From BMS3BBIN04 sp964552465 (GTDB taxonomy: Bacteria > Electryoneota > Electryoneia > Electryoneales > Electryoneaceae), in the NCBI GenBank assembly GCA_964552465.1, contig CAZKGR010000008.1:1-64000 (forward strand): a stretch of 64,000 bases of DNA, written 5' to 3'. Positions 1 to 9,746 of this stretch are shown one piece after another. Below the pieces are notes generated by a model, which was not told the DNA's origin, searched no databases, and saw nothing but the letters and a program-made list of their open reading frames with translations. The translations under genes were made by a program, and so were the position numbers. The first letter of the stretch is position 1, and every line of letters starts with the position of its first letter.

Positions 1-43
1 TTTGGTTAGTCCAATAGTCATAGTTAAATTTCTAATTCATCTA

Positions 44-65
44 GACTATTAAGAGACTATTAAGA
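44..65. repeat. 11-bp tandem duplication upstream of the first gene
   Basis: GACTATTAAGA occurs twice head to tail (44-54 and 55-65), and the inverse of its first seven bases, AATAGTC, lies at 13-19. It sits 18-40 bases upstream of the start codon at 84. It could be a regulator site or simply replication slippage; nothing further can be said. Confidence 0.4.
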
Positions 66-83
66 GTCACGGAGGATGGGGCT

Positions 84-1895
84 ATGACTAAGCACATCTT
101 GATTATGGTTGTAATTCTACTACCCGTGAGTGCAGTGGCGGAGTTTCTCTGGAATGAGCATACGATTGACGGGAATTTTGATGGCGCTTATTACTCCATT
201 TCAGGAGATGTTGACGGTGACGGAGACCCTGATGTGATGGCAGTCGCCCTGTATGGGGATGAAATTGCCTGGTACGAAAACGAAAACCTTGCGCAAAGCT
301 GGATTAAACACACGGTTGGTTTCATCGAGGGACCGAACTTTGTGTGTGCGGCTGATATGGATAATGATGGAGATTTGGACATTGTTGTGAATGCAGGAGG
401 TCAAGGGTGGGAAACGACTCGTATTCTGACCATATGGGAGAACGAGTCGAACGGTCAATCATGGATATCGCATACGTTGGAAAATGTAGAATTGGATCAA
501 TATATCCAGATCCATGTGGCTGATTTGAATGGCGATGGTAACGTGGATATCATTGGTACAATCCAAAATTCGAATCAGATTGCGTGGTGGAAGAATGAGA
601 ACAATGGAGACACGTGGACGCGATACAACATCGATGCTAATTATCCGAATGCCAAAGCGGCCACAGCAGCAGATGTGGACGGAGATGGCGACCTTGATAT
701 TGTGGGAGGAGGTGTTTTCAGTACTGAGATCAGCTGGTGGGAGAACGAGGGTGCTGATGAAAACTGGACTCGATATGGCATTGGTGGGATGTGGCACAGT
801 GTCGACGCCTGGGGCGTGGACGTTGATAATGATGGTGACATCGACGTCATTGCTGGGGACTCTGGTCTGGCGGATGTGAAATGGTGGGAGAATCTTGGCG
901 AAGGAACGGCTTGGTCTGAGCACTGGATAGATCAGCAGGCCGATTGGGTATGTGATCTTCATCCAGCTGATATGGACGGTGATGGGGATATGGATCTTTT
1001 AGGATGCGGGTATGGTTATGATGAAGTTTGGCTATGGGAAAATACAGATGGTGGTCTGACCTGGGTAGAGCATCTTGTTACAGATAGTTTTGATCTTGCA
1101 TACTGTGTGTGGGCAGATGATTTTGACCAGGACGGACATTTTGATATACTGGGCGCTGCTGCTAACGCCAATGATGTCACCTGGTGGGAACAAGGAGGGC
1201 CATTGGTCCTGGACCTGATTCCGTTGAATAGCCCCATTCTTATCCCGCCCGCTGGAGGTCTGTTCTGGTACTCTGCGCAATTGTATAACAGCTCTACCGA
1301 GATCGTCTACGGATTATTCCACACGGAAGCAATTCTTCCAAACCAGAGTGTTTTTGGGCCGATATCGACACTCAATGTGGCAATCGCTCCTGGTCAGACA
1401 ATTCAGTCGCCAATCCTGACGCAAGTAGTTCCCTATTGGAGTCCAGCTGGAGAATACTTTTTCCGGGCACAATTCACACCGAGCGTGGGCGAACCTGTTT
1501 CTGATGAATTCCCATTCGAGAAAATCGAAGGCACAGAGAGCAGTTTATCCTTCTCAGCATGGATAGCGACGGGATGGGATGACGATAAGCAATGGCAGGA
1601 CAATGGCAGGACAGGTATGGCTGATGTATCTAAAGGTGTCAGTCAATTCAGTGTTCTTCCGAATCCGTTCAACGGAAGCACAAGCGTAACCTTGAACACC
1701 GCAGAACGCGGGATGATAACAGTCGACATATACGATGTTCTCGGTCGAAAGGTCACGACACTGCACAAGGGTGAACTAACGCCGGGTCAGTATGTGCTCA
1801 CCTGGCAGCCGGACGGTAGCGCAGGGACATATTTCCTGCGTGCGGCGAACGATCAGGGCTGGATTCAGACACAGAAGCTGCATTATGTGAAATAG
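84..1895 (+). CDS. Secreted FG-GAP/VCBS repeat protein with type IX sorting domain
   Basis: A probable cell-surface or released beta-propeller protein of 603 aa. Residues 1-19 form a signal peptide ending AVA. Residues about 25-385 carry about seven repeats of a calcium-loop pattern (such as DVDGDGDPD and ADMDGDGDMD), each followed by a W-W/Y-E-N segment, as in FG-GAP/VCBS propellers. Residues about 388-495 are an Ig-like module shared with the next two genes. The C-terminus (about 527-603, LPNPFNGS then GTYFLRA) matches the Por/type IX sorting domain, which is normally removed during export across the outer membrane. The ATG follows GGAGG at a good distance. Substrate or ligand is unknown. 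Confidence 0.85.
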   Translation: MTKHILIMVVILLPVSAVAEFLWNEHTIDGNFDGAYYSISGDVDGDGDPDVMAVALYGDEIAWYENENLAQSWIKHTVGFIEGPNFVCAADMDNDGDLDIVVNAGGQGWETTRILTIWENESNGQSWISHTLENVELDQYIQIHVADLNGDGNVDIIGTIQNSNQIAWWKNENNGDTWTRYNIDANYPNAKAATAADVDGDGDLDIVGGGVFSTEISWWENEGADENWTRYGIGGMWHSVDAWGVDVDNDGDIDVIAGDSGLADVKWWENLGEGTAWSEHWIDQQADWVCDLHPADMDGDGDMDLLGCGYGYDEVWLWENTDGGLTWVEHLVTDSFDLAYCVWADDFDQDGHFDILGAAANANDVTWWEQGGPLVLDLIPLNSPILIPPAGGLFWYSAQLYNSSTEIVYGLFHTEAILPNQSVFGPISTLNVAIAPGQTIQSPILTQVVPYWSPAGEYFFRAQFTPSVGEPVSDEFPFEKIEGTESSLSFSAWIATGWDDDKQWQDNGRTGMADVSKGVSQFSVLPNPFNGSTSVTLNTAERGMITVDIYDVLGRKVTTLHKGELTPGQYVLTWQPDGSAGTYFLRAANDQGWIQTQKLHYVK

Positions 1896-1918
1896 GATTT
1901 CCGATTGCCTTTATTCAG

Positions 1919-1949
1919 ACGCCGGATCTGGCAAGATCCGGCGTTTATA
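1919..1949 (+). terminator. Rho-independent terminator
   Basis: A perfect 10-bp stem (1919-1928 with 1935-1944, GC-rich core GCCGGATC) with a 6-base loop follows the first gene by 23 bases and is trailed by TTATAT. The weak T-tract makes termination likely rather than certain. Confidence 0.65.
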
Positions 1950-2142
1950 TCTCCAGAACAGCAGATTGCCGTCAAGCGAACATCGTTTGATTTCCCGATA
2001 TGCGTTCCTGACGGCTCCAAGAGTTAGGAACGCATAACTTTTTCCTCAGTATAACATCCAACGTTTAAGCCTGCGTAGGACGGGATAGGTGTGTGCATGG
2101 ACCATTATCGCCATGTATGCCATAAGAAACGAGGAGAGGAAC

Positions 2143-4425
2143 ATGAGGGCGCGTCTTTGGTTAACACTGCTAGCATTGACTACTGCTACAATGGCCAACG
2201 CACAAACGTCAGCACCGGTAAATGCACGAGCATCAGTGGATGGAAACGGTTTGGTTACCGTTGACTGGATGGCTCCATTTGCCGCCGATTATTTTGATGA
2301 TTTTGAGAATGGTACAGCCGATGATTGGACATTTGATTCCCAGCTTGACTGGAGTGTCGCTGACGGACGTCTCCAGTCTTTCTGGCATGCATCCAGTCCG
2401 GGACAGTACCAGTGGACATCCGCATACCTCCACACACAGACTTACAGTGAAGGTATCTACGAGTTCGAGGTCACTAAGTCCTTTGGTAGCGCTAATTATG
2501 CTATTTCAATGATTCTGTTTACTGGAGGCCATTTTCCCGAGGGTACGGAGAGTGGTTATGTCTTTTCGTTCGCTCCGGGTACCGAAGGCTATGAGTTCTC
2601 GGGTCAGTATTACGTATCGCAGTTGATTGATGGTACAGAATATCGTCTTGACGGTTGGCGATACTCTCCTGCAATCAACAACGGCCTGGGTACATTGAAT
2701 ACGCTCAGTGTGGCCTACGAAGAAGACAGCATCGTTTTCTACATTAACGGTCTCGAGGTCTTCCAAACCTTCGAATCAGGTGCGCCGAGTGGGTATCTCA
2801 GCATAGCTGCAGCGGAAAGTTCCATTGGGTTCGGTGATTGGGGCCGAGTTGAGTGGGAATACATCGGAATCGATGATCAGTCTGGTGGTCAGGTTACGGT
2901 AGTTCAGGAGCCGATCAATCCTGGTTTACCTGTATCCGTTCTCGATAACATCGATATGGCACGAGCGCCATTGTTCGATCAGGAACAGGCTGAGCAAGTG
3001 CATTCAACCAACCACCCGGTTCTTTCTCAAGGTTTCTTTGATCCATTGACTGGAACACGCGAACTCGATGAATTCCTTAATTACAACGTCTATCGCGATG
3101 GTATCCTAGTCGGCTCTCCGACAGAGGATACTTTCAGTGAAACGTTGGCTGAATTCGGTTTGTTCGAGTACCTGGTAACTGCCGAATATGACGAAGGCGA
3201 ATCATCAGCGGACGTAGCTGATGTTTTGTACAGGGATCCGGCGGGTATAGTCATCGATGAAGACTTCAACGGTGGATTCCCGGACGGTTGGACCATTGAA
3301 TCGACCATTCCGCAGCACACCTGGCACATTGATGATGGTTCTGAGGTCGCTCTGTTCGATACTCCATACATGTTGGTCAACGATCAGGCCTCCGGTGGTG
3401 CTGATCTAAGCGAACGTTTGGTAACACCGGCAATCGATGTCAACGAGGCTTCATTGCTAATCCTTGAATTCGATCATCATTTCTTTGATGCTGATGCTGA
3501 GTACGGACACATTCAATATCAGCTGAATGGCGGAGCCTGGCATTCCGTGCACCTCTATCATCTGACGATGGCAGATTCCGCGCATGCTCGATGGGATCTC
3601 AGCGATTATATCTCAGGCGGAACTTCAGTCAAGCTAGGATTCCTGTATGATGACCTTTTCAATTCTGATGGATTGTACTGGGGTATAGATAATGTCTCAG
3701 TCTACGTTGAAGGCGATGGGGTTCAGCAGGATTTCGTCTTTGATTTGACACCAGTGCAGTTGGTCATTCAGCCGGAAGGTGGAACGATTGAGTATAACGC
3801 TGAGTTGATCAACAACACTGGATCCACCGCTCAGAACGTTCATTACTGGACGTACGTCGATGCACCTGATGGCAACACGTATGGTCCATTGACGAATTTA
3901 CGATTCGACATCACCCCATTCATGACCTATAACGTCATGGGACTGACGTTGGACGTTCCGGGCAACGCTCCGGGAGGGAATTATACCTTCCGCGGTGTGG
4001 TCGGTTATCAGCAGGGTCCGCGTTTGTCAGATGAGTTCGGATTCCTCAAACTTGGATTGGCAAGTACAGATGACTTTGTATTTGATCCAAATGAGTGGAT
4101 TAGTGCAGGAAGATTTATCGCCGAAGGTGAACCAGTTGGTCAGTTAACTGCGATACCTTCTGACTTCCAGTTGCGAAATGCATATCCTAATCCGTTCAAT
4201 CCGAGCACGACAATCAGCGTCTCTTTGCCGGAAATCGCTGATCTGTCAGTCCGAGTGTATAACGTGACGGGTCAACAGGTCGCTGAACTTGCAAACGGTC
4301 GGATCAGCGCCGGACAGCACAGTTTCACGTTTGATGGAAGCAGCCTCGCGAGTGGATTGTATTTCGTACGTGCGAATGTGCCGGGCAAGCTGAACGCAGT
4401 GCAAAAGGTTATGCTGACAAAATAA
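2143..4425 (+). CDS. Secreted multidomain (concanavalin-like/FnIII-like) protein with type IX sorting domain
   Basis: A 760-aa exported protein. ATG at 2143 is preferred over the in-frame ATG at 2089 because GAGGAGAGG lies just upstream and the signal peptide (residues 1-20, ending ANAQ) then starts at the N-terminus. Residues about 28-250 look like a concanavalin/LamG-type sandwich (opening FDDFENGTADDW). Residues about 300-355 look like a fibronectin III-type strand set (NYNVYRDG). Residues about 365-520 form a second jelly-roll-like domain (EDFNGGFPDGW, GIDNVSV). Residues about 530-640 are the module shared with both neighbours, and about 680-760 the sorting domain (YPNPFNPST). No catalytic motif is visible; a binding or adhesive role is inferred. 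Confidence 0.85.
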   Translation: MRARLWLTLLALTTATMANAQTSAPVNARASVDGNGLVTVDWMAPFAADYFDDFENGTADDWTFDSQLDWSVADGRLQSFWHASSPGQYQWTSAYLHTQTYSEGIYEFEVTKSFGSANYAISMILFTGGHFPEGTESGYVFSFAPGTEGYEFSGQYYVSQLIDGTEYRLDGWRYSPAINNGLGTLNTLSVAYEEDSIVFYINGLEVFQTFESGAPSGYLSIAAAESSIGFGDWGRVEWEYIGIDDQSGGQVTVVQEPINPGLPVSVLDNIDMARAPLFDQEQAEQVHSTNHPVLSQGFFDPLTGTRELDEFLNYNVYRDGILVGSPTEDTFSETLAEFGLFEYLVTAEYDEGESSADVADVLYRDPAGIVIDEDFNGGFPDGWTIESTIPQHTWHIDDGSEVALFDTPYMLVNDQASGGADLSERLVTPAIDVNEASLLILEFDHHFFDADAEYGHIQYQLNGGAWHSVHLYHLTMADSAHARWDLSDYISGGTSVKLGFLYDDLFNSDGLYWGIDNVSVYVEGDGVQQDFVFDLTPVQLVIQPEGGTIEYNAELINNTGSTAQNVHYWTYVDAPDGNTYGPLTNLRFDITPFMTYNVMGLTLDVPGNAPGGNYTFRGVVGYQQGPRLSDEFGFLKLGLASTDDFVFDPNEWISAGRFIAEGEPVGQLTAIPSDFQLRNAYPNPFNPSTTISVSLPEIADLSVRVYNVTGQQVAELANGRISAGQHSFTFDGSSLASGLYFVRANVPGKLNAVQKVMLTK

Positions 4426-4455
4426 CTGTCTTTGTTGATCTTCAATAGAATTGTG

Positions 4456-4490
4456 CGGGGATACACACAAGTGTATCCCCGTTTGTTTTT
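4456..4490 (+). terminator. Rho-independent terminator
   Basis: An 11-bp stem (4456-4466 with 4471-4481, core GGGGATACAC), loop ACAA, then TTTGTTTTT. It lies 30 bases after the second cargo gene. Confidence 0.85.
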
Positions 4491-4740
4491 CAGTAGGATG
4501 ATTAGACAGCCAGTTGGCGTTCGCTGCTCGTCCGACAACAATTTCTGGAGATTGCCAGAATATTCGCTGAAATTCTTTTGCTCAAATATGGACGCAATGA
4601 TTTCAGGGGGTTAAGGTGTTGAAGACAAGAACTGTAATCTGAAATATTAATTCGTTTTTGTTGGAAATTCTAGTATCAATCGGTATACTTCTAGATATAT
4701 GTTGTTCTTACGGGATCGAACACAGCTCAAAGGGGGTAGC
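4491..4740. other. Intergenic leader before the third cargo gene
   Basis: About 250 bases after the terminator with no convincing gene. It is AT-rich toward its end and presumably carries the promoter of the next gene. No strong -35/-10 pair stood out. Confidence 0.4.
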
Positions 4741-6399
4741 ATGCGAACGCTTTTACTTATTGTGTTAATTGGATGCTTGAGCTTGTCAGCCAACGCTCAG
4801 GATAGCCTCAACGTCAGTTTACTCGGTTCATTGCCAACACCATGGCAAGCGTCTGGAATAGCAGTTCAGGGTGGGTATGCGTATGTGGCTGACGGTGAAG
4901 ATGGAGATCTGCTTGTCGTCAACATCAGCGATCCGGCAATACCTGTTGAAGTTGGTGCTGCTGAGATCTCAGAGGCTGCTTTGCAGGTTGCAGTGAGTGG
5001 AATCTATTCGTACGTCGCAGCCGCGCACTCAGGCTTGCGTGTGATTAATGTCAGCGTTCCTCAGATTCCTGTGGAAGTCGGATTTTGTGACACGTGGGAT
5101 TATGCGAGTGGAATCAGCCTTCAAGGGGACTATGCATACATCGCGGCTGATGATGAAGGCATGGTTATCATTGATATCAGTGAGCCGACGGCACCTTTCG
5201 AAGTCAGTTCCATTGAAACGGAGTGGTGGACTCAGGGGATTACTGTCGAGGGTGATTACGCTTATGTGACAGATATCTACACCGGACTGTACATCTTCGA
5301 TATCAGCAATGTTTTTGAACCAGTTCAATTGAGTGTGATCGACTTGCCAACTCACGCACGTGGTGTAAAAGTAGTCGATGACCTGGCTTATGTCGCTGCT
5401 AGACAAGGCGGTTTACGAATCATCGATGTCAGCGATCCAATGACACCCGTTGAGGTTGGATTTTACGACGCAACGGATGAGGCAATGTATCTCGATGTGG
5501 TCGATGGTTATGTCGTTATGACCGATTATCAGACGGGTCTCTTGGTGCTTGACTGCCGGATTCCATCAGACCCGATCCTGGTGGGCTATTACGATACACC
5601 GGGCGAGGCGCTTGACGTTATGGTTGTTGACAAAATCGCTTATCTGGCTGACACGGAATCGCTTCTTATTCTTGATTGTTCGGATGCGATACCATCACCG
5701 ATCACGGTTAGCTTGACTGCGCCAGATCCTTTGATCATTCCCCCTGGTGGTGGTAGTTTTGAATACGATATTTCGTTGGTAAGTAACCTGCTTTCATTCA
5801 CCTATGTTGACATCTGGACTGGAGTCTTGCTGCCCAACGGCAACATGTATGGTCCGATCTGGTTCCTGAACAACATTCCGATTACACCAAACACCGTTAT
5901 TGATGTGACGGACCTTGGGCAAGCCGTGCCAGCTTTCGCACCGATGGGATTGTATACGTTTTGGCTCAAGGCCGGGATATACCTGGGCATTACATTTGGC
6001 ATGGATTCGTTCATCTTCCAAGTTATCCCGACTGCGGCTATCGAAGGGGATGGAGCGGTTGAGTGGACAGGAAGCGGTCAAGATCGCCTGCTGGCATCAA
6101 CTGAAAAAAGCTCTGACGTAGAACAGCCACCTGCCGAGGCTTCGTTAACAAGTGTGTATCCAAACCCGTTCAACCCGATTACGACTATCAGCGTGTCTTT
6201 GCCGGAGATATCTGAACTTTCGGTACGGGTATATAACGTGACGGGTCAACAGGTTGCTGAACTTGCGAATGGTCGGATCAGCGCCGGACAGCATAGCTTC
6301 ACGTTTGACGGAAGTAACCTCGCGAGTGGTTTGTACTTCGTGCGCGCCACCGTGCCCGGTAAGCTGAATGCTGTGCAGAAGATCGTGCTGACGAAGTAA
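4741..6399 (+). CDS. Secreted LVIVD-repeat protein with type IX sorting domain
   Basis: A 552-aa exported protein. ATG 4741 is chosen over 4699 because AAAGGGGGT precedes it and the signal peptide (residues 1-19, ending ANAQ) then begins at the N-terminus. Residues about 25-315 hold about seven 40-residue repeats of the LVIVD type (GDYAYVTD...GLYIFDIS, LAYVAAR...GLRIIDVS), a beta-propeller-like surface repeat of unknown ligand. Residues about 320-430 are the module shared with the two upstream proteins (IPPGGGSFEYD...NMYGPIW). Residues about 471-552 are the sorting domain. Its last 167 coding bases are about 90% identical to those of the previous gene. Confidence 0.85.
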   Translation: MRTLLLIVLIGCLSLSANAQDSLNVSLLGSLPTPWQASGIAVQGGYAYVADGEDGDLLVVNISDPAIPVEVGAAEISEAALQVAVSGIYSYVAAAHSGLRVINVSVPQIPVEVGFCDTWDYASGISLQGDYAYIAADDEGMVIIDISEPTAPFEVSSIETEWWTQGITVEGDYAYVTDIYTGLYIFDISNVFEPVQLSVIDLPTHARGVKVVDDLAYVAARQGGLRIIDVSDPMTPVEVGFYDATDEAMYLDVVDGYVVMTDYQTGLLVLDCRIPSDPILVGYYDTPGEALDVMVVDKIAYLADTESLLILDCSDAIPSPITVSLTAPDPLIIPPGGGSFEYDISLVSNLLSFTYVDIWTGVLLPNGNMYGPIWFLNNIPITPNTVIDVTDLGQAVPAFAPMGLYTFWLKAGIYLGITFGMDSFIFQVIPTAAIEGDGAVEWTGSGQDRLLASTEKSSDVEQPPAEASLTSVYPNPFNPITTISVSLPEISELSVRVYNVTGQQVAELANGRISAGQHSFTFDGSNLASGLYFVRATVPGKLNAVQKIVLTK

Positions 6400-6457
6400 C
6401 TCAATATTTCACTAGGCCGGTGCCTGATCGCAAGCACAGCGGATTCAGAGAAAATGA

Positions 6458-6486
6458 GGGCACCATCCAATGGATGGTGCCCTTTT
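6458..6486 (+). terminator. Terminator between convergent genes
   Basis: A perfect 11-bp stem (6458-6468 with 6472-6482, GGGCACCATCC) with an AAT loop and TTTT. It lies 58 bases past the third cargo gene. The opposite strand has TCATTTTC after the stem, so it may also serve the convergent pump gene ending at 6513. Confidence 0.85.
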
Positions 6487-6512
6487 GAAGTATAAGTAGA
6501 CTTGCTGTCCCA

Positions 6513-9500
6513 TCAGCTCAAAACTTGCAGCTCAGGTTGAACGTCTTCCACTCTCACCGGACCCTCCCCTTCATCTTCAACAGCCGCTTTGATTCCGAGC
6601 AAGCGTCGAACGTCTTCGAGGATCAGGTACAGCACAGGGATCAGCACGAGTGTAATGCCAGTTGCGAACAGTACCCCGAAGCCGAGGCTGATCGCCATCG
6701 GAATCAGGAAGCGTGCCTGGATCGATGTCTCCAGGATCATCGGCATCAGGCCGAAGAAGGTGGTTGTCGCGGTCATGACAATGGGACGGAAGCGCCGTCT
6801 TCCAGCCTCAAACACTGCGTCATAGACACTCGTGGATGCATCACGCTCGCGAATTTTGTTGATGAAGTCGATCATCACCAGTGAGCTGTTGACGACAACT
6901 CCGTTCAGCGCCACAATCCCAAACATGCTCAACAGGCTGAGTTTGTAACCGAGCAGCATATGCCCGAGAATGGCACCGATGATTCCGAACGGAATCGCAC
7001 TCATTACGATAAACGGTTGCATGAAACTTCGGAACGGGATTGCGAGCAGCGCATAGATCAGCAGAATGCCGACGCCAAATGCGCGCAGAATGCTAGCCAT
7101 TGATTCTTGTTGCTCGCGGCTTTGGCCTTCAAGGTCGAAGCTGAGACCCGGGTAGTCCGCCATCATCCGCGGCATCACATCAGCGCGAATCCTGCCGAGG
7201 ATTTCATCTGCGCTGGTGATGTCAGAATCGATGTTGCAGGAAACATTTACTACACGTCGCCGGTCGGTTCGTGAAATTGTGCTGTATCCACGTCCTTCTT
7301 CGACATAAGCCGCCTGGCTGAAGGGGATTTCCATACCTTGCGGCGTGCGGATGCGCATGTTCTCGATACTGGCGATATTACGGCGATCATCTGCCGGGTA
7401 GCGCACCATCACCTTGACTTCGTCCTTACCGCGCTGGATACGCATGGCTTCGGAACCGAAAAATGCTCCTCGAACCTGCATAGCGAGATCGGTTTCGGTG
7501 ATGCCGAGTGTCTGTGCCTCCGGTTTGAGACTGAGTTGCAGTTCGCGTTTGCCATCCTTGTGGCTGTCCGAAACCTCGCTCGTGCCATTGAATGAAGCGA
7601 TCTCACGTTTCAGATCTTCGGTCGCCGCACTCAGTACCGTAAAATTGTCATGAGCGATCTGGACTTCCATGTCTGCGCCGCCCATGATCAGGTCAGCTCG
7701 GAATTGCAGGCTTTCCACGCCCGGGATTTCTCCGACACGTGCCCGCCACGCTTCAGCGAAATCGGGTGTGCGGACAGTTCGCTTTTCAATCTCATCGAGC
7801 TGGAAAAAGATCTGGGCCAGGTTTGTGGCGAAATTCATGGTCGTACCGTGGGGTCCACCTTCGACAATCTGGGCACCATAGAGTGTGAACGTACTCCTCA
7901 GGTTGGATTCACCATCTGCGCGATCCTCATCGTACTCCTCAACGAGTTCAAAAGCTTCATTCAGGATGTTTTGTGCGATGCGCTGGGTTTCTGCGAACGG
8001 CGTTCCCGGTGGCATTTCAAGGCCGACGGTTACTTCATCCGCATCGACATCCGGCATGAACGTGAAGCCGATATAACCGCCGGCAACTACACCGATTGAG
8101 ATGAACAGGACAGCGATCGCAATCGCCAATGTGAGGTACCGGTTTTCCTGTGCCCAGCGCAGGGTTCCGATGTAGGTGTTCTCTATGAACCAGTTGAGGA
8201 CCCGGTCAATGTGACCGCGCTTGCTCTCGATTCGTTTCCAGAACGGTGCCTGGTTGCGCACCATAGCACTGTTCAAGTGAGCGGGCAGGATGTAGAACGA
8301 TTCGATCAGTGACAGGATCAGCACTGATATGATGATTGTTGGGATCAAGCCCATGAAGTTGCCGACGAATCCACCGACGAATAGCAGCGGAGCGAATGCA
8401 GCGATTGTTGTCAATCCAGCGAAGACCACCGCCTTACTCATCTCGCGTGTACCGTCCACGGCTGCGGTGTAATATCCCTTTCTAAACTTCAGCCGATGGA
8501 CATAAATGTTTTCCCCGACAACGATGGCATCATCGACCACGATACCGAGTATCATCAGGAAGGCGAACAGACTCATCATGTTGATCGAGATGTCGAACCA
8601 CGGCAGCAGGATCATCGATCCGAGGAAGGAAATCGCAATGCCCATCGCGACCCAGAATGCAAGCCTCATTTCGAGGAACAGGGCCAAGATGATAAGGACC
8701 AGGAATAAACCGAGTGCGCCGTTCTTGAGCAGCAGGTTCATACGGTCCTTAAGGACTTCCGACCAATCCATGTAGATGGTGATATTGACTGATTCAGGCA
8801 GTTCCGCCGACCGCTTGGCAACGTATTCTCTGACAGATTCAGCAATCTCAGTCGGTTTCTGATCGCCGATGCGGAAAACACGAACCATCAACGCCTGTTC
8901 ACCGTTGTAACGGGATTCGAGATCTACGTCTTCGAATCCATCGATTACGGTTGCAATTTCTCCGAGTAGAACTCGTTCGCCGCTGGGGCCTGAATAGACG
9001 ACAACAGAGTCGAACTCGCTGCCGGTAAACCGTTTCTCGGTGGTACGAACGAGGATTTCACCTGCGTTGGTGCGAATCTTTCCACCTGCGAGGTCAATGG
9101 AGGATTGGCGTACGATCTGCGCGACATGCGGGAGTGTCAGGTTGTATTTCTGAAGCGTCTCCTCTTCGATTTCGATGCCGATTTCGTAGGGCCGGTTGGC
9201 GGTCAATACGACGTTGGTGATGTTGTCGTAGGCCAACAGGTCATCGCGTACCCGTTCCGCTTGTTCGGTCAATGACCTTTCGCTGGCATCACCGGAGATG
9301 ATCAGCAGCATCACCTCCTGGCGTGTACTGAGTATGGATATGACTGGTTTTTCAGCTTCTTCCGGGAAGGTCAGGATGCGGTCGATTTCACTTTTGGTAT
9401 CTTGCAATACAAGGTTCTTGTCGGCGCCTTCCATGACTTCGATGATCACATTTCCGGCGTTCTCGTTAGCGGTTGAACGGATACGCTTCACGTTATCGAG

Positions 9501-9746
9501 ACCGGAAACTGCACGTTCGATGGGCTGCACAATCGCCTCTTCCACCTCAGCCGGTGTTGCGCCGGGGTAGACGACAGTAACGCTGACCATGTCGAGATCG
9601 AATTCCGGAAATACTTCCTGTTTCAGCGATTTCATGGTGAAGAAACCGCCGATGATCAGGATCAGCATCAGGATGTTCGTCGCGACATGGTTGGACGCCA
9701 TGTATGCAATCGGTCCCTTTGTTGATGGCTTGGTTTCGTGGTTCAT
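6513..9746 (-). CDS. RND-family efflux pump, inner-membrane permease
   Basis: A 1077-aa proton-driven resistance-nodulation-division permease of the AcrB/HAE type, which exports toxic compounds through a tripartite channel. The N-terminal helix (ATNILMLILIIGGFF) is followed by the conserved VYPGATPAEVEEAIVQPIE of the porter domain. Helix 4 carries the proton-relay pair DD in GIVVDDAIVVGENIY, and a second half repeats the topology (GVVVNSSLVMIDFIN). Length is normal for the family. The ATG overlaps the end of the adaptor gene by 4 bases, making it the last gene of marR-OMF-adaptor-pump. Substrate cannot be predicted from the sequence. Confidence 0.93.
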   Translation of the reverse strand: MNHETKPSTKGPIAYMASNHVATNILMLILIIGGFFTMKSLKQEVFPEFDLDMVSVTVVYPGATPAEVEEAIVQPIERAVSGLDNVKRIRSTANENAGNVIIEVMEGADKNLVLQDTKSEIDRILTFPEEAEKPVISILSTRQEVMLLIISGDASERSLTEQAERVRDDLLAYDNITNVVLTANRPYEIGIEIEEETLQKYNLTLPHVAQIVRQSSIDLAGGKIRTNAGEILVRTTEKRFTGSEFDSVVVYSGPSGERVLLGEIATVIDGFEDVDLESRYNGEQALMVRVFRIGDQKPTEIAESVREYVAKRSAELPESVNITIYMDWSEVLKDRMNLLLKNGALGLFLVLIILALFLEMRLAFWVAMGIAISFLGSMILLPWFDISINMMSLFAFLMILGIVVDDAIVVGENIYVHRLKFRKGYYTAAVDGTREMSKAVVFAGLTTIAAFAPLLFVGGFVGNFMGLIPTIIISVLILSLIESFYILPAHLNSAMVRNQAPFWKRIESKRGHIDRVLNWFIENTYIGTLRWAQENRYLTLAIAIAVLFISIGVVAGGYIGFTFMPDVDADEVTVGLEMPPGTPFAETQRIAQNILNEAFELVEEYDEDRADGESNLRSTFTLYGAQIVEGGPHGTTMNFATNLAQIFFQLDEIEKRTVRTPDFAEAWRARVGEIPGVESLQFRADLIMGGADMEVQIAHDNFTVLSAATEDLKREIASFNGTSEVSDSHKDGKRELQLSLKPEAQTLGITETDLAMQVRGAFFGSEAMRIQRGKDEVKVMVRYPADDRRNIASIENMRIRTPQGMEIPFSQAAYVEEGRGYSTISRTDRRRVVNVSCNIDSDITSADEILGRIRADVMPRMMADYPGLSFDLEGQSREQQESMASILRAFGVGILLIYALLAIPFRSFMQPFIVMSAIPFGIIGAILGHMLLGYKLSLLSMFGIVALNGVVVNSSLVMIDFINKIRERDASTSVYDAVFEAGRRRFRPIVMTATTTFFGLMPMILETSIQARFLIPMAISLGFGVLFATGITLVLIPVLYLILEDVRRLLGIKAAVEDEGEGPVRVEDVQPELQVLS

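Noticed and set aside
4432..4614. 60-codon frame after the second cargo gene
   Set aside because: It runs through a strong terminator hairpin and has no ribosome site.
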